DNA of 64,000 bases from Bufo bufo (Eukaryota; Chordata; Amphibia; Anura; Bufonidae), in NCBI RefSeq assembly GCF_905171765.1, contig NC_053392.1, positions 397,076,119 to 397,140,118 on the forward strand, given 5' to 3'. The notes beneath the pieces were generated by a model. It saw only the letters and a program-made list of their open reading frames with translations, searched no databases and had not been told where the DNA came from. Positions 10,331 through 21,471 of the stretch are shown one piece after another (positions within the stretch are counted from its first letter, which is position 1; each line of letters begins with the position of its first letter). The translations under genes were made by a program, and so were the position numbers.

Positions 10331-10778
10331 GGGGTCTAATACAACCCCAGAATGCACTAAATCTATAGCAAGATTTCTTTCTTGCCAAATTTCTCATCCT
10401 CAGAAACTGGGTTTTGCGGGGTAAACTTACCAGTTTAGAAAATCTAATAATAGTAACAACAAGAATAGCTCCTGTCCCAATGTTGTTCTTCTATGGAGCA
10501 GATTTTTCTATGATTTACCTTTGTTATCTTTATGGTGTCTACAACCAAAAAAAATCTGCTCTACTCTTCATCAAAGTAAGTGCAAGTAAATCCACAGTAA
10601 AATCTATATGGTTTGATGCAGACCTTCTGCTGCAGAATTATTTTGAAGAAATGTGGATTTGATGCTAAAAAAAAAAAACATTAAATCTGTTACATGTGGA
10701 CGTACCCTTAAAACCCATACCACAGGTTAGGTTGTGTGCAGATTTTGTGGCAGATTTTTTTTTGCTGCATGTGGATGA
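10331..10778. other. Intron sequence with diverged repeat pieces
   Basis: No gene. The part 10690-10780 ('acatgtggacgtaccctt...gctgcatgtggatgag') looks like a decayed foldback MITE. Confidence 0.3.
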
Positions 10779-10786
10779 GATTTTGT

Positions 10787-11022
10787 CAGGGGCGTAGCTA
10801 TAGTGGGTGCAGAGGTTGCCGTCGCTACTGGGCCCAGGAGCCTAAGTGGGCCCAAAGACCCTTGTGCCACATAAAAAGACACCAAATTTGGGGTGCTTTT
10901 TTCTTTATTTTTGCCTTAGGCAGCACAAAGGCAATATGCTTCCCTGCCCCTGGCCACAAAGCACTGTAGGAAGGTGGGGCCCAAGCTGAACTCTTGCAAC
11001 AGGGCCCATAGCTATGCCCCTG
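10787..11022. mobile_element. hAT MITE, 236 bp, intact target duplication
   Basis: It starts CAGGGGCGTAGCTATAGTGG and ends GGGCCCATAGCTATGCCCCTG's complement-matching end (CATAGCTATGCCCCTG). GATTTTGT is repeated exactly at 10779-10786 and 11023-11030. No coding capacity. Confidence 0.92.
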
Positions 11023-11063
11023 GATTTTGTAAAATGTCAACCACTTTTCTGGTACTATAATAA

Positions 11064-11270
11064 GGCTAGTTTAACACTAGCGGCAAGGAATTCAGGCAGG
11101 TTGTTCCAGCGGGTGAACAGCCTGTTTGGAGCTGTGCTGCCGCTAGTGCATGCATGCCCCCGGACTACCACTCCGGCCCCATTGACTATATTGGGGGCGG
11201 GCCAGAGTTCCGGCGGCAGCACAGCAAACATGCCGTGAGATGGCCGGAATAAAACTACGACATGCCCTTA
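11064..11270. mobile_element. Left part of a TWA-flanked MITE (right end lost)
   Basis: TAA at 11061-11063 is followed by GGCTAGTTTAACACTAGCGG. The inner GCCGCTAGTG and CCGGCGGCAGC boxes match the family, but no inverted right end is present before unique sequence resumes. Confidence 0.55.
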
Positions 11271-12300
11271 AGGTTGTTTTTTGCATCGTGATCGCTTTGG
11301 TGCACTTGTCTTATGTACAACGGATGGTTCATTGTGAGATGTTTACTACTGGAGTCACAGGGCTGAAAATACAAATCATTATAGAGTGAGAAATGAAAAA
11401 CTGATGTTGGGTATGTCTGCATTTAGCTTCTTGTGGTTCCCAGGTCTACCACAAACATTGTTGGCAGATTGTCTAATTATTTTAGGTCTTTTGCTAAGAA
11501 ATGTGCATAGATTTTTAGCACACATCATTACAACTTGTTTCCACATATGGTACAGTTCTTAAGTTGTTTGTGCAATTTTAGACAATTGTTTAACTCCTTC
11601 GCTGTCTGAACAGTTTTCACTTTGTTGACAAAACAAAACCTCAGTTAAATAACAATAAAAAATATTATGTTCCCACAAATTTTCGTGCACTTATAGGTGA
11701 TTTCATGCTTCTGACCAATTCAGAGCCTGAGACACACGACACGTCCTAAAAATAAAAGTTCAAGATGTGCAGAATTCATACGTGTCCCATAAGTATATAT
11801 GTGCATGCAAATATATTCAGATTTTCACCAGAACTGAACGGACCACCATGATCTCCAGGATCCAGATGTCAGTAAACATTTGATTCACAGATCTGACAAA
11901 TGCAGTCATTAGGTGGATTGGTGATTACATGTTCAACTGCTCATCTTCCCTCTTCTTTAGTAAAAAAAAGAGACTGTCAGAGAGCACATATCCTATGTGA
12001 TTAGTGAGATGGGTGATGAGATGAAGAAAAATCCCTGAATCTTCTTCCCTTGGGGTCACTGGAGGCTGGAAAAGAGCTGACAGTAACAGACTATGATCTT
12101 TTTCCCATGTTACTTGCAGCTTCCGCCCATCCCTTACACAGATTTAGTTTTAGTCCTAAGACTCTAGCTGCATCTAAGCATATAATCTGATGTATTGTGT
12201 ACGTCCTTGGCTGTGAAAGAGTTCAAATGGGAAGTTAATTAATATAATGTTATAGCATACTGCTAAAATATACCAAAACATTATTATTGATGTACCACTA
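11271..12300. other. Non-repetitive intron segment
   Basis: About 1 kb with no recognised repeat, RNA gene or plausible exon. 'agtaaaaaaaagagactgtcag' and neighbouring text look like ordinary intron. Confidence 0.35.
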
Positions 12301-12545
12301 GAATCCTGAGCAAGAAGAAACGGGGATCATTTTCCCGTATGATCTGTGACCTGAAAATCATCGTTCCGGCACAGCAGATCGTGGTTTATATACCATGATC
12401 TGCACCGCCCAAACCACACGATCACCTTTCATCAGGTAATTGCCATCAACTTTTATGCCGGCAGATTATCAAGAATGAGCATTATACAAACCCTCTTCCC
12501 TGATAATCTAACAGATCATTGGCCCATGTAAAAGGGCTGTAAAAA
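12301..12545. repeat. Decayed foldback repeat
   Basis: GATCATTTTCCCG, GATCTGTG and the matching complementary boxes recur around 12330-12510, and the right side ends GCCCATGTAAAAGGGC, similar to a TWA-MITE end. No target duplication was found. Confidence 0.35.
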
Positions 12546-12660
12546 AAATCTAACCCTAATATGTCGAGACCTTAAACTATAGATAGTGAAATGGAAAATT
12601 AAAAAAAATTCAACAAACATTCTTAATAGTATGTTTAACAGAAAAACTTTAAACAACAGG

Positions 12661-13231
12661 CAGTGTGGACTTGATTTAAATCACTAGTCAGTAAGGCTTG
12701 ATTTAAATCATAGTTTTCTACATAAAGACTAATTATTGCTGGTATAACTTATAATATGCAAGTAGATGAAGATTTTTAGAATAACAACTTTTCATATTAG
12801 TTTGATTTAGGTTGATTCTGCATTCATAGGTTTGTAGAAGTTAGGATTAAGGTATTTTTCTCAACTCTGTTCATGTTATAACATTTTTGCTGTGAAGAAG
12901 AGGCATGTGATCTCTGCTGAGTCAAATTCAGTTTTGAGAACTGCAAAAGTAAACCAAGCATCTGTGATAATATCTTGTAGGCAAAAAAACTGCCTAATAA
13001 TGTTACAAAAACCTCTGGAAGAGCATGACATTGTGAATGAATTAATGGAATTTATTTACCCAAAAAAATTAAACATATACAGCCTTATTCTACATAATTA
13101 AAAAAATGAATCTTTATTTCATGATGGAATAACCTTTAGATGATAATATATTTTCCTCAAAAAGCATTTTATATTAAAAAAAAATCTGATATATTTTTTT
13201 TTTTTTAAATCATTGATTTTTATCCACCCTG
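12661..13231. mobile_element. hAT non-autonomous element, 571 bp
   Basis: It starts CAGTGTGGACTTGATTTAAA and ends AATCATTGATTTTTATCCACCCTG, so the CAGNGTGGA ends are inverted. The flanks ACAACAGG (12653-12660) and ACAAACAGG (13232-13240) are the 8-bp duplication with one inserted A. The interior is AT-rich, with the ATTTAAATCA palindrome near both ends. A 69-codon open frame inside (12892-13101) is not recognisable. Confidence 0.8.
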
Positions 13232-13240
13232 ACAAACAGG

Positions 13241-13989
13241 TTATTTTCTGGTGGCACTTTCCCTAAATGGCATCCATTATATGCCTATAAATTGTAAAGC
13301 TCTTGGAACTAAAGTTTGGTGGTTCTGTATTACATTTTCTCAGTCTTCCTCACAGCCTTTTCTTTTCTTCCAGTCAGTGTTGCCAAGCACTCGTGTAGCA
13401 GCACTTCATAGCAGGTATTCTTTAAAAGCAACTTGTAGATGCTATTATTCAAAGCCATTAGAAGAAAACAGCAGAGCATTACATTAAAGTCACCTTATTG
13501 TAGAATGAAATAATAGCTAACATAGTATAAAAGCAATACAGTAGATGTAGAAAAATGTCTAAAATAATTTTATAAAATAAATTTGTTCCCCATAGCAACC
13601 AATCACAGTGCAGATTTTATTTTTCATAGCGATCTGGGCAAAAGACGACAGTTTTGACAATTTTTGTAAATCTACCCTAATGTGTAACTGTAAATACAGG
13701 CATAATTGTGTTTACTCGAAATACTAGCTATTATATGGAACAGCCACGGTTATTTCTAGTATTTCATTGGTTGTGCAAAATAAATCAGGTAGCATGCATC
13801 ATCTTCATACTTTCCAACATTTAAAAAAGGAATATTCGGGACATTTAATCCCTGTATCTTGGACCACCTGGGACTGGCCCAAAACTTCCCTTTTCCGGAT
13901 CCTGTGGATGGGATTGTTCCAGCAGAATCAGTCTGTTGGCAAGTGTGCATCTAGAGAAATTTGACCAGCCTTATTTTTGAGTAATTCCC
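13241..13989. other. Intron sequence, no gene recognised
   Basis: It includes 'ccccatagcaaccaatcacagtgcagattt' (13589-13618), a phrase of common amphibian intron repeats. Nothing else is assignable. Confidence 0.35.
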
Positions 13990-13992
13990 TAA

Positions 13993-14309
13993 GGCTCAGT
14001 TCACACCTGAGCGTTTTACAGCGCGTTCCTACGCGCTGTAAAACGCTCAACAAGGAGAAACCAATGCTTCCCTATGGGAATGGTTCTCACCTGGGCGTTT
14101 TACAGCGCGTACGATCGCGCTGTAAAACGCCCGACGCTCACACAAGTACAGGAGCGTTTTTTTGGGCGCTTGTCGCGCGTTCCCGTACATAGACTTTCGG
14201 GAACGCGCGACACTGTGTGTACACTTGTCTCTGTATGCGTGCTTGTAAACGCCCGTACAATCGCGCATACAGAGCGCTCCTTTCAGAACGCTCAGGTGTG
14301 AACTGAGCC
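13993..14309. mobile_element. TWA-flanked MITE, 317 bp, with nested palindromes
   Basis: The ends GGCTCAGTTCACACCTGAGCG and CAGGTGTGAACTGAGCC are inverted and flanked by TAA at 13990-13992 and 14310-14312. Inside, GTTTTACAGCGCGT and ACGCGCTGTAAAAC alternate, giving several consecutive hairpins. A related, right-truncated copy is at 38036-38322. Confidence 0.87.
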
Positions 14310-14312
14310 TAA

Positions 14313-15011
14313 AAGCATCGCCATGATGGAGATCTAGCTTTCTTCCTATTGTAGGTCTGCTCACCGGCATTCCTACTTGTTTGGCATGTCCAGATCCAAG
14401 ACTGCTGGGTTATTTAAGTTCCACAATTACAATAATGTTTCGTCTATAGCACATCATGAATAGATGAGTGCATCACTGTTCATTTTATTATACCATATTA
14501 TTCTTCCGGCTCTTCCTGTGAAGAGCTCCTCTGCCTTTTCTTTTATATTCTTTTATATGGTCCTATCATAATCCTGGTCATTAATCTCCTCAGTCTCTAT
14601 TTCTTTTACCTATCTTCTAACAATAATGGGGTTAGCCCACAAAAAGAACTTATTTATCACCTGTCCACAGGGTAGGTGATAAGTGTCTGATGCTGGGGGT
14701 TCATCTGTTCAGACTCCCACAGATCCCGAGAACAGGGGTCCCTGACTTCCCTGCGTGAATGAAATGGTAGTGCGCCTGTGGGTCCACCACTCCATACAGT
14801 TCTATGGCACTGCCAGGGATAGCCTAGGCAGGAATCGGCACTCCCATGGACAGTGAATTGAGCGTTGGCCATTTATGCACACTACAACTTCGCTCACAGA
14901 GGGGACCCGGGAACCACATTTTCCTGATCCTGCGGATAGATGATAAATATTGTTCATGTGCTGACCTCTTTAATTTTTAGGGTTTTACTGCAGTGAAAAA
15001 AGGTGGTTCCC
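14313..15011. repeat. Intron with a diverged TTAA-type repeat (about 14633-14960)
   Basis: The part 14640-14960 ('gaacttatttatcacctgtccacagggtaggtgataag...ggataGATGATAAAT') resembles the widespread amphibian repeat that also ends at 18970. No duplicated target was found; the remainder is unassigned. Confidence 0.4.
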
Positions 15012-15129
15012 TTAAGGTGCTTTCACACTAGCGTTTTTAGAATCCAGCAGGCAGTTCTGGCAAGCCGTATACAAACGGATCCCAAAAAATTGGGACATAC
15101 TAAAAAATTATCCAGTAATTGGTGATTCT

Positions 15130-15681
15130 ATACCCAGTCACCCCCCTTTCATTTTTAGAAAAGCACCTAGTTTGAGGAATAAAATGGTGCACAGCTATAT
15201 TGGAAAACAGTCCAAACCCAATGTTGTTACAGACCGGTTCACATGGTGCGGTTTTTGCAGTGGGTGTAAGAATAGAACTAGTACGGACAAAAAGACCAGG
15301 AATGCCAATAAAGTTATAGTGGGGACAGATAAAAATGAGTTCAGAATCAAAGGGAATATGTCCTGTGAAACAGCGGGGGTCATATATGTTCTGGAGTGTC
15401 CCTGTGGCTTATATTATGTGGGGAGGACCCTGCGTAAATAAAAAATTAGGATTGGTGAACACATTAGAAATATTAAAAAAGGTTTAGAAACCCATAGTGT
15501 TTCTGCACATTTTAAACATGTTCACCAAAATTTTTTAGGGGTGGAAAAAGTGACAAGATTCTGGAGAGGAGGCGACCCAGTCAAACAGATTAATAAAAAA
15601 GAGGCGCAATGGATTTTTAACATTGATTGTCTCCAGCCCAAGGGGCTTAATATAGAGTGGGATATTAGGGCAGCGATGTAG
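15130..15681 (+). pseudogene. PLE C-terminus with GIY-YIG endonuclease domain
   Basis: PLEs encode a reverse transcriptase fused to a GIY-YIG nuclease that nicks target DNA for priming. Only the C-terminal part remains. A cysteine cluster (WCGFCSGCKN) precedes GVIYVLECPCGLYYVGRTLRK, which holds the IY and YVG motifs of the nuclease. The frame is stopped by TAA at 15439-15441, then continues open through EAQWIFNIDCLQPKGLN to TAG at 15679-15681. The reverse transcriptase is absent, so the fragment is dead. The same C-terminal layout is seen in the PLEs at 45.8-46.1 and 58.5-59.9 kb. Confidence 0.88.
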
Positions 15682-15710
15682 TCTTTTTTTGGTCTCTATG
15701 AGAATATTTC

Positions 15711-15715
<5 letters not shown>

Positions 15716-15765
<50 letters not shown>
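15716..15765. repeat. TA microsatellite in PLE 3' part
   Basis: An uninterrupted (TA)n run broken by a single AATA, followed by a T-tract. Confidence 0.9.
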
Positions 15766-15766
<1 letters not shown>

Positions 15767-16173
15767 ATTTTTTTTTTAATATATATTAGATATCCTGGTT
15801 CTTTTTCTTGTGCTTGTGATTTTTCTATGTTTGTGATTTTCTATGTTTGTGATTGCCATGAGAATGTCTTTTTTGCAGGTTTATTATACTTGTTTTATCC
15901 TGGATATGGAATTTTATATGTTAAGGTTTTTATAGAAGTGATGTATTATTATGAATGTATTTATGAACTTTTATATAGATGTGGTTTTTTTTTTATATGT
16001 ATTTTATATATGTATGTACCTTCATTGTTATGTGGGATACTTTGAAATAATATGGGATCACTGCTGATGTTAATGACCTGATAAGGTGCTTTGCTGGACA
16101 TGATAGGGTTAATTCCTGACAAGGAAGCACTTGCCTGGATGCATAAATAGACACCAGCACTTACCTTTGTACA

Positions 16174-16211
16174 GCCCCTGACGAAGCCTTTGGGCGAAAC
16201 CCGGGTCGGGC
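16174..16211 (+). ncRNA. Hammerhead ribozyme motif (PLE, sense to UST)
   Basis: The core is CTGACGA at 16178-16184 and GAAA at 16196-16199. Stem I pairs GCCC (16174-16177) with GGGC (16208-16211). Stem II pairs GCC with GGC around TTTG, and stem III is the self-complementary ACCCGGGT, followed by C at 16207, the expected cleavage nucleotide. One unpaired A (16185) precedes stem II. A very short stem III is a known feature of PLE hammerheads, which are thought to act as dimers. Activity is inferred, not shown. Confidence 0.75.
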
Positions 16212-16941
16212 AGCGATATTTCAGATGATTTTATATGCTGATTTCTAGCGGTGCTGTTGTGAGTATAATAAAGCCTTTATTCTTTGACATATTCACGGGT
16301 ACTGCACTATGTTGCTGATCTTTTGAAGGGTTACTGCTGTCCTGTGATGTTTCGGTCGGCAGTGTGGCGTGTGCCTGTGGGGAAGTTTCAGCGTGGGATA
16401 CGATTTAAACTGCGCTTTCCTTTAACAAGGCGTTTCCAAACTATATCTCCTTTGAAGTGCGGACCTGGACTCTGGTTTATTGTATACAAACGGATACCTT
16501 TTTTTACGGATCCGTGCCGTATACAAATGGATACTGATCTGTTAGACGGATCTGGTGATATACCGGATCCATCTCATTCGGAATAACTGATCCGGTATTT
16601 ACATTTTTTAAAGATCAAAAGCGAAAGTAGCTCCTACTAAATCCTGGCGCATGCGCAGACCGGAAAACCTGATCCGGAGAAGCGGCAATTTCCGGAACTC
16701 TTGGTACCGGATCCGACATTAATACATTTCTATGGAAATTAAGTGCGGTATTGTTCTGGGATTTTGGCCGGAAAAAATACTGTACAAGGGACGGAACGGA
16801 AGACATCCTGATGCATACTGAATGGATTGCTTTCCTTTCAGAATGCATTAGGACAAAACTGATGCGTTTTTTTCCGGTATTGAGACCCTTTACCGGATTT
16901 CAATACCGGAAAAGAATAACACTAGTGTGAAAGTACCCTTA

Positions 16942-17158
16942 GTGGCGTGAAATGGAGCTGATTCAGTCACACTTTCATAGATCATTGGAGAGGAAACTAT
17001 CTGCAAGAGCTTCGTCTGTGGATTGCTCAAGTAATTTGGCTAGAGGGACAATACTAGTTTGAGGGTTTCTCTGCAAAATCAGTCAGGACCCCCTGATGCT
17101 ATTATAACTGTGGAGTTATCCCATTATTAATCCTATTGCCAGAGTTTACTGGAAGGCT
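16942..17158. other. Intron spacer
   Basis: No repeat or coding signal was recognised. Confidence 0.3.
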
Positions 17159-18300
17159 GTGTAAGGGATTGCCTCTTATTTGGGGGTCATTCTCACAATG
17201 ATCTTCATCGACCACAGGGTTAGGGGCCAAACATTGCTTTTATTTGGCACCTCAGCAAAACCAAAACAAACAATACAAATAAAATACCTGCCCGGCGGGG
17301 CTCTAACTAAACATGAGGACTCCCTACCTCACTGAAAGCCCCGTTCACACACTGGAAGAACATGTGGCTTTTCCCAACCTAACAATCCAGCACTTCCAGG
17401 CTGTAACAAAGTCCAGTACCTTTTGGGGGATTGTGGACCAGTAGTCCTCCTGACTCTGGCCTAGCGACCGTCGATTCCAAGACCTCGCGGAGTCCCCCAA
17501 AGTTCAGGCTAACACCTAGCCCCGTGGCCCCTCAGCCAGCTCGGCTGAGCCCACTTGTACAGAGCCTTCACAGGCCTTTGCTGCACACAGACTCTTCCTC
17601 CTCCTAAGGCCCCTTTCACACGGGTGAGTATTCCGCGCGGATGCGATGCGTGAGTTGAACGCATTGCACCCGCACTGAATACCGACCCATTCATTTCTAT
17701 CGGGCTGTTCACATGAGCGGTGAGTTTCACGCATCACTTGTGCGTTGCGTGAAAATCGCAAGCATCCGCTAGCAAGTGCGGATGCGGTCCGATTTTCACG
17801 CACGGTTGCTAGGAGACGATCGCGATGGAGACACGATCATTATTATTTTCCCTTATATCATGGTTATAAGGGAAAATAATAGCATTCTAAATACAGAATG
17901 CATAGTAAAATAGCGCTGGAGTTTTTTTTTTTAACCCCTCCAGCGCTATTTTACTATGCATTCTGTATTCAGAATGCTATTATTTTCCCTTATAACCATG
18001 TTATGGGTACCAAACACGCGCGATTTTTCTCACGTGAGTGCAAAACGCATTACAATGTTTTGCACTCGCGCAGAAAAATCACGCATGTTCCTGCAACGCA
18101 CCCACACATTTTCCCGCAACGCCCGTGTGAAAGGGGCCTAACAGTCTGGGCTCTTATCCCAGACTGATTGTTCCACCTGGTGCAGCCTCTGACCTGCTGA
18201 TTGACAGGGAAGAAATGGAAACTCCTGCCATATCTCTCCCCTAGCAGCCATGAGGCCTGTCACTGCCTCACAGCTGGCAGAAGTCTGGCAGAATTTACTT
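17159..18300 (-). mobile_element. Possible solo LTR (minus strand), split by a MITE
   Basis: The plus strand starts TGTAAGGGATTGCC. On the minus strand there is an AATAAA near 17247-17242 and the sequence ends CAATCCCTTACA, which suggests an LTR 3' end. The other side near 18300 runs into the next element and its terminal bases cannot be fixed. No second LTR or internal region was seen. The call is tentative. Confidence 0.3.
17608..18138. mobile_element. TWA-flanked MITE, 531 bp, the clearest copy of its subfamily
   Basis: The ends GGCCCCTTTCACACGGGTGAG and CGTGTGAAAGGGGCC are inverted and flanked by TAA at 17605-17607 and 18139-18141. The interior has CCTTATAACCATG/CATGGTTATAAGG, AGCGCTGGAG/CTCCAGCGCT and GAGTGCAAAACG hairpins. 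Fragments of this subfamily are at 227-508, 51.74-52.03, 53.89-54.17 and 55.11-55.50 kb. Confidence 0.88.
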
Positions 18301-18700
18301 ACTGTATTTTTCGCCCCATAAGACGCCCCATAGGTTTTAGAGTAAGACGATAAGAAAAAAATATTTTTCATTACACCTCAAGTCACACCACCAGTCAGAC
18401 CCCCAATCTTAATCCGATCTTAGCCGACAGCCCCAATTAGACCCGCAATGTTAATAAGACCTCATATCAGTCCTCCATGCCTCGTATCAGCCCCCAGCCA
18501 TATGTATCATCAGCCCCCAGCCATATGTATCATCAGCCCCCAGCCATTATTCAGCAGCCCCCAGCCTCAGATCACAAAATAAATAAACCACTTACCTCTC
18601 CTGCTCCTCAAGGCCGCTGCTCCTCTCCTCATATCACGATCTTCTTTCTCCTGCTGATGGCTGTGCTGTGAACTGGCTGCACAGCCGAGGACCAGGAAGT
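18301..18700. mobile_element. Left end of an unidentified DNA transposon
   Basis: It begins at a TA with CTGTATTTTTCGCCCCATAAG, a terminus type common in vertebrate mariner/Tc-like MITEs. It then contains three near-identical 'atcagcccccagccatatgt' units (18487-18545). No right end was found. Confidence 0.4.
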
Positions 18701-18975
18701 GGTGAGTACAGAGCCTTCACCGCTTTCTGGTACTAATGAGCGCTTCCATCCATTCAAGTGAACAGAGCTTAGCCGCGCCCAGGCCAGTGATACTAGTCGT
18801 GACGTCACTGGGTCAGCAGTAAACAGTGAGAAGGCCGCGGCGCTGCTGGAGTGCCACTGCCTTCTCAAACAGCTGATCGGCGAGGGTCCCGGGTGTCGGT
18901 CCCCCGCCAGTCAGATGCTGATGATCTATCCAGAGGATAGATCATCATCTAAAACAAACTGCAGAACCCCTTTAA
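18701..18975. repeat. TTAA-type frog repeat, right end
   Basis: A hairpin GATGATCTATCC/GGATAGATCATC (18919-18950) leads to CAGAACCCCTTTAA. Read backwards this begins TTAAAGGGGTTCTGC, the TTAAAGGRR end type. Confidence 0.5.
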
Positions 18976-19257
18976 GGGCTCATGAATGTATTTTTTTTTA
19001 TCCATGTCCATACAGTTTTTTATTCATTTTTTTCTTGTGGCCCATAGGTGGAACCATTCACTTCCATGGGTCCGCAAAAAAACAAACAAAAAAAAAACAC
19101 GCAAATGACGGAAAAGATAAAACGCCCTATTCTTGTCCATGGATCCGCAAAAAAAAAAAACAGATGCAATGCGGATGTTACATGGACGTCACCCAATTTT
19201 TTTTGTGGATCTCTGTTTTGCGGACTGCAAAATACATATGTTTGTGTGCATGAGTCC
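18976..19257. mobile_element. TWA-flanked MITE, 282 bp
   Basis: The ends GGGCTCATGAATG and CATGAGTCC are flanked by TAA at 18973-18975 and 19258-19260. Inner CCATGGGTCCGCAAAAAAA and its complement-like boxes match the element at 22494-22815. It is inserted directly at the TTAA end of the preceding repeat. Confidence 0.75.
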
Positions 19258-19260
19258 TAA

Positions 19261-20248
19261 CAGACTTGCTAGTCGCTTTATATATGGATGCTTGCAAATA
19301 CTTACTAGTGAAATGCTGAAGATCTCCAGAACAGATTTTACATCTGTTGTACAAATATCCAGCTTCTGCCTTCTCAAGCTGAGGACAGGATGTGGCAAGA
19401 TTTAGTGCTTCACGTTTACTGCTTTCTGTCATTGCTCTGGACTGATTTGTTGTGATAGGCAGCATTCATTGACTTTATTGACTGAAGATTGTTACAAGTT
19501 ATTTGACTGATATGTTAAGTTATACCCCCTCTCTGGTTTGTAAGGTATGTAAATATAAATGTGTTTAAGGACCATATGTCTGCTTTTTGGACGGGGTGGG
19601 TGGGGGGGGGGGGGGGAAATGTTCTATATATTTACACTATGGGGTAGATTTATTAAAACTGATGTAAAGGAAAACTGGAAAATGAAAGATGGAATCTGAT
19701 TGGTTACTATGGGTAACCCTATTAGATAATTGTTCCCCTATATGTATTTGGATACAGCTCTTAATCATTGACTTCAGATGTTTCATTCAGTACCATTGTC
19801 ACAGGTGTATAATTGTCACAGGTGTATAAAATCCACATACACATCTGATGTCAAATGCTCATTACACTCGTAGATAAGTTCTTTGGGGGTCACCTTTTAG
19901 GGGTTTCCACTGGGACCTCAGGGTCTCTGCAAATACGACATGGTGTCCGAAAAGCATTCCAGCAAAATCTATCCTCCAAAAGCCTAATATAATTTTTTCT
20001 CTTCTGAGCCTTGCTGTGTGTCCATACAGCAGTTTATATATAGGGTATTGCTGTACTTAGGAGAAATTGTGTAACAAATTTTCGGGTGTTTTTTACATTA
20101 TTGCACAAAAAAAAACATTCTGTGATGCACCTGAGGGGTCAATATGCGTATTATACCCTTGGATGAATTCCTTGACGAGTAGTTTTAAAACTGGGATCAT
20201 ACAGGGGAAATTCTTCTGTTTTAGCACCTCAAGATCTCTACAATACTA
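19261..20248. other. Intron sequence, no gene
   Basis: It contains a G-tract at 19595-19616 and a direct duplication 'attgtcacaggtgtataa' at about 19795-19829. The part 19635-19720 ('ggggtagatttattaaaactgatg') is a phrase of common frog repeats. Confidence 0.35.
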
Positions 20249-20653
20249 TAGTATACTAGGGTTGTTTCGGGTATCGAATTTTCGATACCCAATCAATACT
20301 TTTGTCCAGTATTGATACGATACTGGGATTTGGCTTTTATCGATACTAGGCTGTGCTACTGCACAGCCCAGTATCAGAGAACATGCATCGCTCTGCTCTC
20401 AGCGCGGCCATGCTCCCTCCGCAGCCTGGGGAGAAAGTCACTCTCTCCATCCCCCTGTGCTGCTGCTGCCGCTGCCACCAATGGGAGAGAAGATGAGGGG
20501 AGGGCTCACTGCGCCACCAATGATAACTAACGTTTAATACATTACAAATACAGCCGGCACCCTGCCTCTGACAGGGCGCTGTGTCCGTGGCAATTAACCC
20601 CTCAGGTATCGCACCTGAGGGGTTAACTGCTGCAGATGGCAGCGCCCTGTCAG

Positions 20654-20759
20654 TCGTATATGTAGAAACCGCAGCACTCACTTGTCTTCAATTCTGTGGA
20701 ATTCATTTCACCAGCAAAAAATGCGACATTTCGACCGTAATGGTCTTTCTCAAGCAACT
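20654..20759 (-). mobile_element. Short PLE terminal fragment, antisense, hammerhead-like
   Basis: CCTGTCAG (20646-20653) and TCTGTCAG (20759-20766) look like its target duplication. On the minus strand it reads CTTGAGAAAGACCATTACGG then TCGAAATGTC: the order CTGAGA-A-GACC..GGTC-GAAA of a hammerhead, with one extra base in the CTGANGA box. Confidence 0.5.
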
Positions 20760-21471
20760 CTGTCAGAGGTCGGTGGCCGGCAATGTGTTTCTGCCGCCGG
20801 CTGTATACGTATTAAACGTTAATTATCATTGGTGGCGCAGTGCCCCTCCCACAATATTAAAAACATTGATGGTGCAGCACACCTTCCCCTTCCCCAGTAT
20901 TAAAATCATTGGTGGCAGTGGCCACAGGGTCCCCTCCCCTCCTTCATTGGTGGCAGTGGCAGATTCTGATCGGAGCACCAGCAGTGTAATTGCGGGGCTC
21001 AGATCGGTTACCATGGCAGCCAGGACTCTACTGAAGCCCTGGCTGCCATGGTCAGCTCCCTGCTGCTGTGTGTACTATGCACAGGGCAGCAGGGAAAGTT
21101 TAAGATCCTATTCACCCTAATAGAGATCTATTAGGGTGATTAGGACAAGGGATTAAAAGATCCCAGGTTCTAGCCCCTAAGGGGGAAAATAGTTATTAAA
21201 TAAAAAGTAAAAAAAAAAAAAAACACAACAAAATAGTAAGTATAAATCACCCCATTTCCCAATTTTACATATAAAATATAAAATATTAGAAAAATCTCCC
21301 ATGCGGTGAAACCCGTAAAAGAAGAAATAAAAACCGTGCGATTCGCCATTCTTTGTCACCTTGTTCCCCTAAAATATAGGATAGGACTGTTCGATTATGC
21401 GCTGGACGTTCCATAAAATGCGGAATGCACGCAGCTTTTTTGTGCGTTTTATTTTTTTGCATGGTATCTAG

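Larger units (their letters stand above)
15081..16481 (+). mobile_element. Penelope-like element, 5'-truncated, 14-bp target duplication
   Basis: GTATACAAACGGAT occurs at 15067-15080 and again at 16482-16495, marking the insertion exactly. The element keeps the end of its single reading frame (GIY-YIG endonuclease), a TA microsatellite, and a 3' untranslated part with a hammerhead motif and 'aataaagcctttattc' near 16268. It lies in the same orientation as UST. Confidence 0.85.
15015..16938. mobile_element. TWA-flanked MITE split by a PLE insertion
   Basis: The left end AGGTGCTTTCACACTAGCG (TTA at 15012-15014) and the right end ACTAGTGTGAAAGTACCC (TTA at 16939-16941) are inverted. The MITE body is only 15015-15080 plus 16482-16938. 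The 1.4 kb between is a 5'-truncated PLE. Confidence 0.8.

Noticed and set aside
12892..13101. Small gene inside the hAT element
   Set aside because: The 69-codon frame shows no transposase motif and is AT-rich, consistent with chance.
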